This document shows positions 33,787 to 42,481 of a stretch of 42,797 nucleotides of DNA, in pieces. Position 1 is the stretch's first letter; each line of letters starts with the position of its first letter. The DNA is from Selenomonadaceae bacterium. Its GTDB lineage: Bacteria > Bacillota > Negativicutes > Selenomonadales > Selenomonadaceae. The notes below the pieces were generated by a model. That model searched no databases and was not told the origin of the DNA. It saw only the letters and a program-made list of their open reading frames with translations. The stretch spans positions 1 to 42,797 of the forward strand of contig JAFUYE010000125.1 in NCBI GenBank assembly GCA_017470715.1, in the 5' to 3' direction. A program made the translations under genes and the position numbers.

Positions 33787-35454
33787 TCAGAACAAGCCGC
33801 TGATAATTCCGTCGGGCGTTATATCGATTTTTTCGGCGGCGGGAACTTTCGGCAAGCCCGGCATCGTCATAATGTTGCCCATCAACACGACGACAAAGCC
33901 CGCGCCTGCAGAAATTTTCACTTCGCGAACTGTGACGTTGAAATTTTTCGGGCGGGCAAGTTTCGCCGCGTCGTCGCTCAATGAATACTGAGTTTTCGCG
34001 ACACAAATCGGCAACTTACCGAATCCGCGTTGCTCAATGTCGGCAAGTTGTTTCTTCGCCGCTGAAGTGTAGTCGACGCCGTCCGCGCCGTAAATTTTCG
34101 TTGCAACCGCTGAAATTTTTTCGGCAAGGCTCAAGTCGTCCGCGTAGGTGAATTTAAAATTTTTCGGAGCGTTGAAACTTTCTTCGACGGCTTTGGCAAG
34201 TTCAATACCGCCCGCGCCACCTTCGGCAAAAACTTTCGAGCGAGCAAATTTTACGCCGTGAGCCGCGCAGATTTTTTCGACGGCGGAAATTTCTTCGTCG
34301 GTATCCGTCGGGAAATCATTCAACGCAACAATCGCGGGCAGTCCGAAATTTTGAATGTTTTCGATATGTTTTTCGAGATTGGCAAGTCCGCGTTCGACAG
34401 CCGCAACGTTCGGTTCGGAAAGATTTTTTTTGTCAACGCCGCCGTGCATTTTCAAAGCGCGAATTGTGGCGACAATGACAACCGCGTCGGGACGCAAGCC
34501 GCTCAAGCGGCATTTGATGTCCAAAAATTTTTCTGCGCCGAGGTCGGCACCGAATCCGGCTTCCGTGACGACAATATCAGCCAATTTCAGCGCGTGTTTC
34601 GTCGCAATGACCGAATTGCAACCGTGCGCAATGTTCGCGAAAGGTCCGCCGTGAATCAAAGCCGGTGTACCTTCGAGCGTCTGAACCAAATTCGGTTTAA
34701 TCGCGTCTTTCAACAGCAGGGCAAGCGAGCCGGTGACTTTTAAATCGTTCGCCGTGACAATTTTTCCGTCAACCGTGTACGCCACGACAATTTTTCCGAG
34801 ACGCGACTTCAAATCCGCAAAATCGTTCGCCAAACACAAAATCGCCATCATTTCGGACGCAACGGTTATGTCGAAGCCCGATTCACGCGGGACGCCGTTC
34901 GATTTTCCGCCGAGCCCGACAATTACGTTTCTCAACGCACGGTCATTCAAGTCGAGTACACGTTTCCACACGACGCGCCGCACGTCGATTTTTAATTCGT
35001 TGCCTTGCTGAATGTGATTGTCCAAAACCGCCGCAAGCAGATTGTGAGCCGTCGTTATCGCGTGAAAATCGCCCGTGAAGTGCAAATTAATATCTTCCAT
35101 CGGGACAACTTGAGCGTAACCGCCGCCCGCCGCGCCGCCTTTGATTCCGAAACAGGGACCGAGACTGGGTTCACGCAACGCAACGCAAATTTTTCGACCG
35201 AGTTTTGAAAATGCGTCCGCCAAACCGATTGAAGTTGTCGTCTTGCCTTCGCCCGCAGGTGTCGGCGTTATCGCGGTGACCAAAATCAATTTGCCGTCGG
35301 GATTATTTTTGACGCGCTGCCACACGTCGCGGGAAATTTTCGCCTTGAACTTGCCGTAAAACTCCAAATCGTCTTCAGTCAAGCCGAGTTTGCCCGCCGC
35401 CACGGAAATTTTTTCGACATTCGCGCTCTGTGCAATTTCAACGTCGCTCAACAT
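33787..35454 (-). CDS. fhs: formate-tetrahydrofolate ligase
   Basis: Makes 10-formyl-THF from formate, THF and ATP, feeding purine synthesis or, in anaerobes, one-carbon fixation. 555 residues, normal length. The P-loop is [20 protein letters not shown] near residue 59; [31 protein letters not shown]-type text near 95 and [14 protein letters not shown] near 270 are family signatures. The ATG at 35454 has GGGAGGG 7 bases upstream. Upstream of it lie two decayed copies of this gene's own first 27 bases and leader, within a tandem repeat. Confidence 0.97.
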   Translation of the reverse strand: MLSDVEIAQSANVEKISVAAGKLGLTEDDLEFYGKFKAKISRDVWQRVKNNPDGKLILVTAITPTPAGEGKTTTSIGLADAFSKLGRKICVALREPSLGPCFGIKGGAAGGGYAQVVPMEDINLHFTGDFHAITTAHNLLAAVLDNHIQQGNELKIDVRRVVWKRVLDLNDRALRNVIVGLGGKSNGVPRESGFDITVASEMMAILCLANDFADLKSRLGKIVVAYTVDGKIVTANDLKVTGSLALLLKDAIKPNLVQTLEGTPALIHGGPFANIAHGCNSVIATKHALKLADIVVTEAGFGADLGAEKFLDIKCRLSGLRPDAVVIVATIRALKMHGGVDKKNLSEPNVAAVERGLANLEKHIENIQNFGLPAIVALNDFPTDTDEEISAVEKICAAHGVKFARSKVFAEGGAGGIELAKAVEESFNAPKNFKFTYADDLSLAEKISAVATKIYGADGVDYTSAAKKQLADIEQRGFGKLPICVAKTQYSLSDDAAKLARPKNFNVTVREVKISAGAGFVVVLMGNIMTMPGLPKVPAAEKIDITPDGIISGLF

Positions 35455-35666
35455 GTTATCGCCCTCCCAAAATTTTTCGTCATGATAGCAAAAAAAATCC
35501 CCGTTGCAAAGAAAATCTGCGCGGAGAAAAATTTTTCGACCGTGTTCCGTGTGCAATTTCAACGTCGCTAAAAATAAAATCGCCGTCCGAAAATTCTTTC
35601 GTGATGACAGCCAAAAATTTGCGTTGAAAAAATTTTTTCAGTCGATTTATCCGCGCCGGTTACAGA

Positions 35667-35728
35667 GGTAAAAAAAATCATACCTGAAGGTAAAAAAATT
35701 TATACCCTAAGGTAAAATTCACTTTACC
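35667..35728. promoter_or_regulatory. array of three GGTA-N10-TACC dyads, copy A
   Basis: Dyads at 35667-35684, 35689-35706 and 35711-35728, each 18 bases, with 4-base gaps TGAA and CTAA. The repeat period is exactly 22 bases, about two helical turns. The gaps also form TACC-N4-GGTA palindromes. Looks like an array of repressor sites in register on one DNA face. Confidence 0.6.
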
Positions 35729-35913
35729 TTTTTACGGCAACAAAAAAATCCCCGACACAAAAATCTGCGCGGGAAAATTTTTCGACCGTGTTCCGTGTGC
35801 AAATTCAACGTCGCTCAAAATAAAATCGCCGTCCGAAAAATTTTTTCGTCGTGACAGCAAAAAAATTGCGTTGAAAAAATTTTTTCAGCCGATTTATCCG
35901 CGCCGGTTACAGA

Positions 35914-35975
35914 GGTAAAAAAAATCATACCTGAAGGTAAAAAAATTTATACCCTAAGGTAAAATTCACTTTACC
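35914..35975. promoter_or_regulatory. array of three GGTA-N10-TACC dyads, copy B
   Basis: Identical to copy A and 247 bases downstream: dyads at 35914-35931, 35936-35953 and 35958-35975. While flanking bases differ between the units, all six dyads are unchanged. Confidence 0.6.
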
Positions 35976-36157
35976 TTTTTCCGGCAACAAAAAAATCCCC
36001 GACACAACAATCTGCGCGGGGAAAAATTTTTTTGCAACCCGTGTAACAAAACTCGAATTCAATCGTATAAGGTGCAGAAAGACAAACGGAGCCGCAAAGG
36101 ACAAGCCGAATCGACGGCAACAAAAAATTTCAACCAAATCAAAGGAGACTGATTAAA

Positions 36158-36529
36158 ATGGCAACCAGAGAAGAAAACATCAAAAAAATTAACGAACAAC
36201 TCGAAATGCTCAGCGACGACGAACTTGATGCCGTGGCGGGCGGAAGTACAGGCGAAACTGCCGAGGACAGCCGCTTTCTGAACAGCTTGGGCGGATTTTG
36301 CGATCGTTACGGTAACTTCAGAATTTGGTCGCAAGATCATGACTATGAAATCCGCGATGCATGGGAAAGAGTCGGCGTTGAGGCCACAATCCACGGCGGA
36401 AACTTCTTTACCAGCGGTGCCAACAATGTTTACAAAATTGACGGCAAAAAAGTCACTCGTGTCGAAGCAATGAAGCACGCAATGGAAGTTACCGGCAAGC
36501 AGATGGAGTGGAACTCTTGGAACTGGTAA
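36158..36529 (+). CDS. double-glycine leader peptide, bacteriocin/RiPP-type precursor
   Basis: 123 residues. The N-terminus is a Nif11/bacteriocin-type leader: EENIKKINEQLEMLSDDELD followed by AVAGG at about residues 25-29, the cleavage site used by C39 peptidase-transporters. The rest (about 94 residues) has one cysteine, many Gly and aromatic residues, and ends in a Trp-rich EWNSWNW. It is long for an unmodified class II bacteriocin. No processing transporter, modifying enzyme or immunity gene lies in the window. AAAGGAG lies 10 bases before the ATG. The leader is clear; the product's activity is unknown. Confidence 0.75.
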   Translation: MATREENIKKINEQLEMLSDDELDAVAGGSTGETAEDSRFLNSLGGFCDRYGNFRIWSQDHDYEIRDAWERVGVEATIHGGNFFTSGANNVYKIDGKKVTRVEAMKHAMEVTGKQMEWNSWNW

Positions 36530-36557
36530 ATCGAAACTTATTTCGACAGCAAACAAA

Positions 36558-36591
36558 AATCCCTTCGATAAATGTATCGGAGGGATTTTTT
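36558..36591. terminator. bidirectional terminator between the leader peptide and TPR genes
   Basis: AATCCCTTCGAT (36558-36569) pairs with ATCGGAGGGATT (36576-36587) with one mismatch; T-runs on both strands. Confidence 0.8.
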
Positions 36592-36597
36592 CGTGTG

Positions 36598-37290
36598 TCA
36601 GCCGTCGTAACCGAGTTGTTTGGCTTTTTCCAAGTCGAATTGAGCTTTGGCAGTGTCGCCCGTCGCCTTGTAGCACATTCCGCGCCAATAAAGAGCCTCG
36701 CCCAAATCTTTGACGCTGAAACCGATTTCAATCGCCGTGTTTAAATCTTGAATAGCCCGTTCGTAATTTTTCAAGCGGTAATAAGCCGTGCCGCGACTGC
36801 CGTAAGCCACCGCATAATTCGGATTAAGTTCGACGGCTTTGGTGCAATCGCGAATCGCCTGCTCGAATTGCTCCATTTCCAGATAAACAAGACTGCGATT
36901 GTAATACGCCGGCGCAAAATTCGGATTGAGTTCGATAGCCTTGTCGCAATCTTGAATCGCCAAATCGTATTGCTGCGAGTCCCGATAAAGACAGGCGCGA
37001 CCTGTGTACGGGTAAATAAAATTCGGGTCAGCCGCAATCGCCCTGTCGAAGTCCTCAAAAGCCATGTCGTAATTTTTCAAGTGGTAATAAGCGACGCCGC
37101 GCCCGTTGTAAGCCTTCGCATGATTCGGATTAAGTTGAATCGCCCGATTATATTCCGCAATCGCCTCTTCGTATTGTCCTTGAAGGTAATACGCCTTGCC
37201 GCAGTAAAAATACGTTTCGGCATCTTCGGCGTGAGCAACCGTCGTCAGCAAAAACATTGCCGCAACAATCGTCATCAAAAAATTTTTCAC
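36598..37290 (-). CDS. secreted TPR protein, six repeats
   Basis: 230 residues. A signal peptide (VKNFLMTIVAAMFLLTTVAH, cut after AHA) is followed by about six 34-residue tetratricopeptide repeats with the usual A-x-x-Y-x-x-R-G and A-I-x-D-x-x-x-A-I-x-L-N-P pattern, ending in KQLGYDG. TPRs are protein-binding scaffolds. It lacks the domain that precedes the repeats in the two genes upstream. The GTG start at 37290 is 8 bases from GGAGG and follows the previous gene by 26 bases. Partner unknown; periplasmic location likely. Confidence 0.85.
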   Translation of the reverse strand: MKNFLMTIVAAMFLLTTVAHAEDAETYFYCGKAYYLQGQYEEAIAEYNRAIQLNPNHAKAYNGRGVAYYHLKNYDMAFEDFDRAIAADPNFIYPYTGRACLYRDSQQYDLAIQDCDKAIELNPNFAPAYYNRSLVYLEMEQFEQAIRDCTKAVELNPNYAVAYGSRGTAYYRLKNYERAIQDLNTAIEIGFSVKDLGEALYWRGMCYKATGDTAKAQFDLEKAKQLGYDG

Positions 37291-37316
37291 GTAAAACACC
37301 TCCGTAAAATTTTTCG

Positions 37317-39416
37317 TCAGCCTGTGTAGCCGAGCTTCTTTGCTTTGTCGAAATCGGCTTGAGCTTTCTTTTCGTCGCCGAGAGCCCAATAAGCTTCACC
37401 GCGTTTTTGATAAGCTTCCGCGTATTTGGAATTCCATTGAATGGCGCGATTAAAATATTCAATCGCCAGTTCGTAATTTCTCAATTTGAGGCAAATCTCG
37501 CCGCTATTGCAGAGATTTTTGACCGTATTCTTCGGAGCGAGTTTCCGTGCCTTATTGAAATCGTTTCTTGCCTCAGCCGAATTTTTCAGCGCGGAATAAA
37601 CGAGACTGCGCAAGTACAATGCGTCGGCGTTGTCCGAAGAAATTTCCAGAGCTTTGTTGAGATAATGCAACGCAAGATAATATTTCTTCATGCCTAAATA
37701 AATTTCGCTCCGTGCGTGATAAGCGGCAACATTTTTCGGATTTAGTTCAAGTGCTTTATTAAAATCGTCAAGCGCACGGTCGGAATCTTTCAAGTACATG
37801 AACATGTAACCGCGATTGACATAAATTTTATCGTCATTCGGGCTAAGTTCAATGGCTTTTTCGAAATCTTGAATTGCCGCATCTTTATTGCCCAATCGAA
37901 AATGTGAACGTGCCCGCGAATAATACACGAAGGACGGCATATTCGGATTGAGTTCGAGAGCTTTGGTGTAATCTTCAATCGCCTGCGCATATTTGTCGGT
38001 CACGAAAAAAACTTCGCCGCGAAAAGAATAAGCCTCGGCATTTTTCGGGTCGAGTTCGAGGATTTTATTGAAATCGTCAAGTGCACGGTCGAATTGTTTG
38101 AGACAAGCATAATCAAAGCCGCGAGATTTTAAAACGGCGATATTTTTCGGAGCAACCTCCAAAATTTTGTCGTAATCCTGAATCGCTTTTTCGGGTTGTC
38201 CAAGGTTATTGTAAGTTTGAGCACGATATTTATACGCCTCGGCATCCGTCGGATTGAGTTCGATAGCCTTGTCGTAATCCTGAATCGCACGTTCATACTG
38301 CTTTAATCTGCTGTAAACGATGCCGCGACAGAAGTACGCATAGGCATAATTTGGATTGAGTTGAATCGCCTTGTCGAAATCTTGAATTGCCCGATCGTAT
38401 TGCTTCAAGTCGGCGTAAGTGATGCCGCGATTGTTGTACGCCAAGGCATCATTCGGGTTGAGTTGAATGGCTTTGTCGTAATCCTGAATCGCCCGCTCGT
38501 ATTGCTTTAATCCTTCAGCGTAAACAGTGCCGCGATTGTTGTACGCATCCGCAAAATTCGGATTGAGTTGAATTGCTTTGTCGTAATCCTGAATAGCCCG
38601 CTCGTAGTGTTTCAGATTTTTGTAAGCGACACCGCGATTGTAGTACGCATCGGCAAAATTCGGATTGAGTTCGATGGCTTTGTCGAAATCTTGAACAGCC
38701 CGCTCGTGTTGCTTCAAGTCGGCGTAAGTGACGCCGCGATTGTTGTACGCCAAAGCAGAATCAGGATTTAGCTCGACGGCTTCATTGTAAAGTTTTATTG
38801 CCTCGTCGAATTCTTCCAAACGTGAAGCCAGGTCTCCGGCTTTGATTTTTTCGTAGCTCAAAAATTTTCTATCGACATCGTTGAATTGAGCCTTGATATT
38901 GTCCTTTTCGGCTTGAGTGGTTGCGCGTCTGTATTGTTCCTTCAAGTCGACAATTTGCGCGTCGTTGGCGGCTATCGAATCAATCAACTGTTTGTGCTGT
39001 TCAACGAAGACATATCTTTTGTTTTCGTCGAGTTTAAGCCAATCGGAAACGTCGTCCGTGTCGAGAGTCGCTTTGAGCGTCGCGGTGTACATGGTCGCAG
39101 GTTCTCCCGCATATTCAAAAATCTCGGATTCGATTTTCACGTTTGACGTCTTAATTATGTTGCTTGCGATGGCGGCAATTTCGTCGTCGGAAAGATTCGC
39201 GTTAATCGAACGCAGATGATTTTTCACGTCGACGCCCGCTTTCTGTTTCACGTCGAATTCCGCCTTTTGCCGCGCTCGCTTTTCGGCAATGCTGTTCGTC
39301 TCGAAATCGTTCATGATGTATTGCCCGACACCGTCATAAGTTTTGACGGCGGCACCGACAACGGACGCGCTCAAGAAAATTCCTGCCGCAAACAAAATTG
39401 TTAAAAGCCTGAACAT
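37317..39416 (-). CDS. large secreted TPR protein, about 15 repeats
   Basis: 699 residues. Signal peptide MFRLLTILFAAGIFLSASVV, then a domain (about residues 24-130) with YDGVGQYIMNDFETNSIAEK and an ATMYTATLKATLDTDDVSDW strand. This resembles the LPP20/FlgT-N fold of outer-membrane-associated proteins (inference). A short helical linker leads to about 15 TPRs up to KKLGYTG. Repeats 2-6 are almost identical to each other in DNA as well as in protein, so they expanded recently; one repeat carries an extra residue (AEGLKQY). AAAGGAG precedes the ATG. Confidence 0.85.
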   Translation of the reverse strand: MFRLLTILFAAGIFLSASVVGAAVKTYDGVGQYIMNDFETNSIAEKRARQKAEFDVKQKAGVDVKNHLRSINANLSDDEIAAIASNIIKTSNVKIESEIFEYAGEPATMYTATLKATLDTDDVSDWLKLDENKRYVFVEQHKQLIDSIAANDAQIVDLKEQYRRATTQAEKDNIKAQFNDVDRKFLSYEKIKAGDLASRLEEFDEAIKLYNEAVELNPDSALAYNNRGVTYADLKQHERAVQDFDKAIELNPNFADAYYNRGVAYKNLKHYERAIQDYDKAIQLNPNFADAYNNRGTVYAEGLKQYERAIQDYDKAIQLNPNDALAYNNRGITYADLKQYDRAIQDFDKAIQLNPNYAYAYFCRGIVYSRLKQYERAIQDYDKAIELNPTDAEAYKYRAQTYNNLGQPEKAIQDYDKILEVAPKNIAVLKSRGFDYACLKQFDRALDDFNKILELDPKNAEAYSFRGEVFFVTDKYAQAIEDYTKALELNPNMPSFVYYSRARSHFRLGNKDAAIQDFEKAIELSPNDDKIYVNRGYMFMYLKDSDRALDDFNKALELNPKNVAAYHARSEIYLGMKKYYLALHYLNKALEISSDNADALYLRSLVYSALKNSAEARNDFNKARKLAPKNTVKNLCNSGEICLKLRNYELAIEYFNRAIQWNSKYAEAYQKRGEAYWALGDEKKAQADFDKAKKLGYTG

Positions 39417-39435
39417 TTTTTACATCTCCTTTCCG

Positions 39436-40905
39436 TCAGTGAGACAGTTCTTTGACTTTGATAAAATCCGCCTTCGCATGAGCATTGTCGTCCAAAGCTT
39501 CATAACAACGCCCGCGATTGTAGTAAAATTCCTTATCGTTCGGATTAAGTTCAATGGCTTTGGAAAAATCGGCGATTGCGGCGGAATAATTTTTCAAAAT
39601 CCGATGAATCTTACCGCGCTGAAAATAATTCTGTGCGTAATTCGATCTGAGTTCGATTGCTCTGCTGAAGTCTGCAAGAGCTGCGTCGAATTGTTTCAAA
39701 GCACCGTGGGTATATCCGCGATAGAAATAATTTTCCGCGTCGTTCGGTTTAAGTTCGATTGCTTTGTTGAAGTTTGCAAGAGCCGTGTCGAATTGTTTCA
39801 AACCATGGTACGCAACTCCGCGATACAAATAAGCCGACGCATACTTTGGGGCGAATTCGATGGCTTTGTTGAAATCTGAAACAGCCGCGTCGAATTGTTT
39901 TAAAAGATTGTACGTGCCTCCGCGCAAAAAATAGGCCAGTGCTTCATTCGGAGCCAACTCGACCGTTTTGTTGAAGTCGGCAAGAGCAGAATTTAAATCG
40001 TTCAATTTCAAGTAAACTTTTCCACGCCCAAAATAACTTGCTGCAACATTGGGGGCAAGTTCGATGGCTTTATTGAAATCTTGAAAGGCTTGCTCGTATT
40101 GATTCAGGTCGTGATAAGCCAGACCGCGATTGTTATAGGCTCCGGAAAGATTCGGGTCGAGTTCAATCGCTTTGGTTGCCATTTTCAACGCCGAATCATA
40201 ATTTCCCGTCCAAAAATAATTCAGACTCAGATTCATATAAGCTTCGGCGTAATCGGGCTTGAGTTTGATTGCCTCATTGGCACATTTTATGGAGTTTTCG
40301 TAGTCTCCCTGATTACAAAGTTTTTTGGCTTCATTGCGCTTTTGAATTGCCAAAAAATCTCGGTCGGCTTGCTTGAGCTGTTCGCGGATTAAATCTTTTT
40401 CGACTTGCGTGGTGGCTTTATCATATTGTTCTTTTAAATCGGCAACACGTGCGTCATTTTTGGCAAAGTCATTTTTCAAACTGTTGTTTTGGTCAAGGAC
40501 GGTAAATTTTTTATCCTCGTTGCGTTCGAGAAAAGCCGAAATGGCATCGGTATCGATTTTGGCTTTAAGCGTCGCTTTATAAAGTGTTGCCGGATTGCCT
40601 TTGTGTATGAAAGATTCAGCTTTAATTTCCACGTCGCTGACGCTGATGATGGTGTTGGTAACGGCGGCAATGTCGTCCTCGATGAGCCGTGCGTTGACGG
40701 AACGCGAAAAGCTTGCAAGGTAAATACCGGCCTTGTCTTGCGCATCTTGTTCGGCGCGTTGACGGGCACGCATTTTGGCAATTTCCGCGTCTTCACTTTC
40801 GTTTGCGATGTATTGTCCCATACCGTCAAAAATTTGGATTTCGGCGTGCGCGACCGTCGTCAGCAAAAACATTGCCGAAAATATCGCCGCGAAAAAATTT
40901 TTCAT
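39436..40905 (-). CDS. secreted TPR protein, about nine repeats
   Basis: 489 residues, a paralogue of the 39416 gene. Signal peptide MKNFFAAIFSAMFLLTTVAH nearly identical to that of the 37290 gene. The N-terminal domain has FDGMGQYIANESEDAEIAKM and TLYKATLKAKIDTDAISAFL, matching the LPP20/FlgT-like domain of its neighbour, plus a linker DLKEQYDKATTQVEKDLIRE that both share. About nine TPRs follow. AAAGGAG lies 7 bases before the ATG at 40905. First gene of the TPR operon; promoter at 40929-40957. Confidence 0.85.
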   Translation of the reverse strand: MKNFFAAIFSAMFLLTTVAHAEIQIFDGMGQYIANESEDAEIAKMRARQRAEQDAQDKAGIYLASFSRSVNARLIEDDIAAVTNTIISVSDVEIKAESFIHKGNPATLYKATLKAKIDTDAISAFLERNEDKKFTVLDQNNSLKNDFAKNDARVADLKEQYDKATTQVEKDLIREQLKQADRDFLAIQKRNEAKKLCNQGDYENSIKCANEAIKLKPDYAEAYMNLSLNYFWTGNYDSALKMATKAIELDPNLSGAYNNRGLAYHDLNQYEQAFQDFNKAIELAPNVAASYFGRGKVYLKLNDLNSALADFNKTVELAPNEALAYFLRGGTYNLLKQFDAAVSDFNKAIEFAPKYASAYLYRGVAYHGLKQFDTALANFNKAIELKPNDAENYFYRGYTHGALKQFDAALADFSRAIELRSNYAQNYFQRGKIHRILKNYSAAIADFSKAIELNPNDKEFYYNRGRCYEALDDNAHAKADFIKVKELSH

Positions 40906-40928
40906 GTCGTCAACTCCTTTCGACGAAA

Positions 40929-40957
40929 ATTTTAATTCGCAGTCACCAAATTGACAA
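40929..40957 (-). promoter_or_regulatory. promoter of the TPR operon
   Basis: TTGTCA (40952-40957) and TAAAAT (40929-40934) on the minus strand, 17 bases apart, 24 bases before the start codon. Confidence 0.65.
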
Positions 40958-40979
40958 GCGCGAATACACATGATATATT
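40951..40979 (+). promoter_or_regulatory. divergent promoter of the 41051-42319 genes
   Basis: A perfect TTGACA (40951-40956), 17-base spacer ending TGA, TATATT (40974-40979). Its -35 overlaps the -35 of the TPR promoter on the other strand, so the two cannot be used at once. Confidence 0.7.
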
Positions 40980-41050
40980 CAAAAAAATTTTAGCGTCACG
41001 GTCGAAAAGCCGATAAAGCATTTGAAAAAACTTTTTGGAGCGTGACAAAT

Positions 41051-41527
41051 ATGGACATTCGCGAAATTGCAAATCCTGCGACGAGTTTGGCGGGCACGTC
41101 GGCGCACAGGAGCAAATCAAGCGGTATCGCCTCGGAATATTCCAAAATTCTTGCCTCGAAAATTGCAAACGTCAAGACCGATATCGAAAAGATGAACGCG
41201 ACACAGGAAAAACTTGACGAGATTGCAGACTTGCAGGAAGAAATTACCGGTGAAGTCAAAATCGACGAAGATTCGGGCAACGCCAATCGCAACGACTCAA
41301 GCGGCACGACAACTGCCAAAACCGTCGAGACAATCAAGCGTTTCATGCCGGACGGATCGATTTTGATAACGACTTACGAGGGCGGCTCAATCACCGAACA
41401 AATTAAGCAGAAACCGCATTTGCAAATCGTGGCGGATTATTCCGCACCGCCTAACCCCGACGGTTCCGTTGCAACGAAAATCGAACGCACGCAAAGTTTG
41501 GATTTGGCGGCACTGTTGACGATGTAA
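41051..41527 (+). CDS. unknown cytoplasmic protein, coiled-coil N-half
   Basis: 158 residues without signal peptide or membrane segment. A helix with heptads at about residues 27-65 (SEYSKILASKIANVKTDIEK), a Ser/Thr/Asn-rich linker, and a short beta segment FMPDGSILITTYEGGSITEQ near 98. The N-terminus (MDIREIANPATSLAG) and linker look like secreted flagellar-associated or chaperone-like proteins, but I recognise no family. The ATG at 41051 is 10 bases from GGAG; an in-frame GTG at 41042 is too close. Probably co-transcribed with the next gene. Confidence 0.65.
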   Translation: MDIREIANPATSLAGTSAHRSKSSGIASEYSKILASKIANVKTDIEKMNATQEKLDEIADLQEEITGEVKIDEDSGNANRNDSSGTTTAKTVETIKRFMPDGSILITTYEGGSITEQIKQKPHLQIVADYSAPPNPDGSVATKIERTQSLDLAALLTM

Positions 41528-41578
41528 TTCAAGCCCGCCGCAGTTTGTAATTTCGTTCAACAAAAGGAGGTTATCAAC

Positions 41579-42319
41579 ATGGACGTAAGCAACGTTTCAA
41601 GCGTGTCTCAAGCTGTTGCGCAATATGCCGTGCAGACAAAAGGCACCACACAAACGAAGGTCGCCGACCAAAATTCGACGACGCAAAATCAAAATTCGTC
41701 AACGTCAGCGAATATCGGCGAAGCGTACAACGTCGACATTTCCGCCGAGGGCAAACAAGCTCAACAAGCGGCGTCAGCACAGCAACAGCCCGAAGTCGAA
41801 AACGCTAACGGTGAGCTTGTCGGCGAAGCGAAGGGACTTTCCGCCGACCAAGTTCGTTATCTCGAAGAAAGTATCGCCGTCAACGAACAGACAATGCTTA
41901 ACATGATGATGCAGGCGTTGACGGACTCGAACGACAAACTTCAAGGCTGGCTTGACGAAGGTGTCGGCATTTTGAACTTTGACGGCGTTGAAATTGACGC
42001 GGCGCGTTTTGGTATGCCGGAAGTTGCAACCAATCCCGAAGACGCGGCTAAAGCCGTTGCCGAGGGTGGCGACTGGTCGGTTGACGCGGTGTCGACGAGA
42101 ATTTTTGATCTTGCGACGGCAATCGCGGGCAACGACCCCGAAAAACTTTCCGCAATGCGTGCGGCAGTCGAAGAAGGCTTCAAACAGGCGGGCGCGGTTT
42201 GGACGAACGCGACGGGCTTGCAGGATATGCCCGAAATTACGCAGAACACTTACGATGAAATTATGAGCCGCTTTGACAACCGCGCAAACGAACTCAATCC
42301 GACATCAGCTATCCAATAA
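41579..42319 (+). CDS. unknown protein with disordered N-terminus
   Basis: 246 residues. The first 85 are rich in Gln, Ser, Thr and Asn, low complexity, and contain AYNVDISAEGKQ, a motif seen in flagellar-associated proteins; the start MDVSNVSSVSQAVAQYAVQT recalls YjfB-type proteins. The rest (about 86-240) is helical and acidic (LSADQVRYLEESIAVNEQTM, ARFGMPEVATNPEDAAKAV). No signal peptide. AAAGGAGG precedes the ATG. A motility link is weak inference. Ends at a strong terminator. Confidence 0.65.
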   Translation: MDVSNVSSVSQAVAQYAVQTKGTTQTKVADQNSTTQNQNSSTSANIGEAYNVDISAEGKQAQQAASAQQQPEVENANGELVGEAKGLSADQVRYLEESIAVNEQTMLNMMMQALTDSNDKLQGWLDEGVGILNFDGVEIDAARFGMPEVATNPEDAAKAVAEGGDWSVDAVSTRIFDLATAIAGNDPEKLSAMRAAVEEGFKQAGAVWTNATGLQDMPEITQNTYDEIMSRFDNRANELNPTSAIQ

Positions 42320-42343
42320 AATTTTTCCAATCGAATAAAAAAG

Positions 42344-42378
42344 ACTGCTCCGCGCAAATTTGTTCGGGGCAGTTTTTT
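42344..42378 (+). terminator. terminator of the 41051-42319 unit
   Basis: ACTGCTCCG (42344-42352) pairs with CGGGGCAGT (42365-42373) with a G-U pair, followed by six T. Confidence 0.8.
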
Positions 42379-42437
42379 GTTGCATGAAAAAATTTCGCCG
42401 ATGAAAAAATCAATCCGGAATTTGTAATGTGAAATTT

Positions 42438-42481
42438 GGAGCCGTCATGGGCAAATGCGCGCCGGCAAGCATTTGCGCTCC
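42438..42481. repeat. nested hairpin, possible short relative of the dispersed element
   Basis: GGAGC (42438-42442) pairs with GCTCC (42477-42481), enclosing GCAAATGC (42451-42458) with GCATTTGC (42469-42476). Read on the minus strand it is preceded by TTTCTTTGCTTG and ends TGACGGCTCC, like the two ends of the element at 5691-5856. The rest of 42382-42634 holds nothing that I recognise. Confidence 0.45.

Larger units (their letters stand above)
35515..36025. repeat. tandem 247-base repeat derived from the fhs leader
   Basis: Unit A (35515-35762) and unit B (35763-36009) are about 95% alike; a third begins at 36010 and stops. Each unit holds, in minus-strand order, a GGTA dyad array, an A/T-rich segment, and a degraded copy of the fhs ribosome site and first codons (for example AGCGACGTTGAAATTGCACA kept, GGGAGGG changed to CGGACGG, ATG lost). 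The true fhs leader (35430-35514) is the same unit with the dyad array deleted. A TCCCCG/CGGGGA terminator-like hairpin recurs at the unit joints. No gene is present here. Confidence 0.8.

Noticed and set aside
35455-36157. THF riboswitch or other known leader RNA before fhs
   Set aside because: None of the conserved pairing or loop sequences of the THF riboswitch is visible; the repeats instead show GGTA dyads and copied fhs codons.
37317-40905. Regular repeats of about 102 bases, at first sight like a repeat array or CRISPR
   Set aside because: They are in-frame 34-residue TPR units; no spacers and no cas genes.
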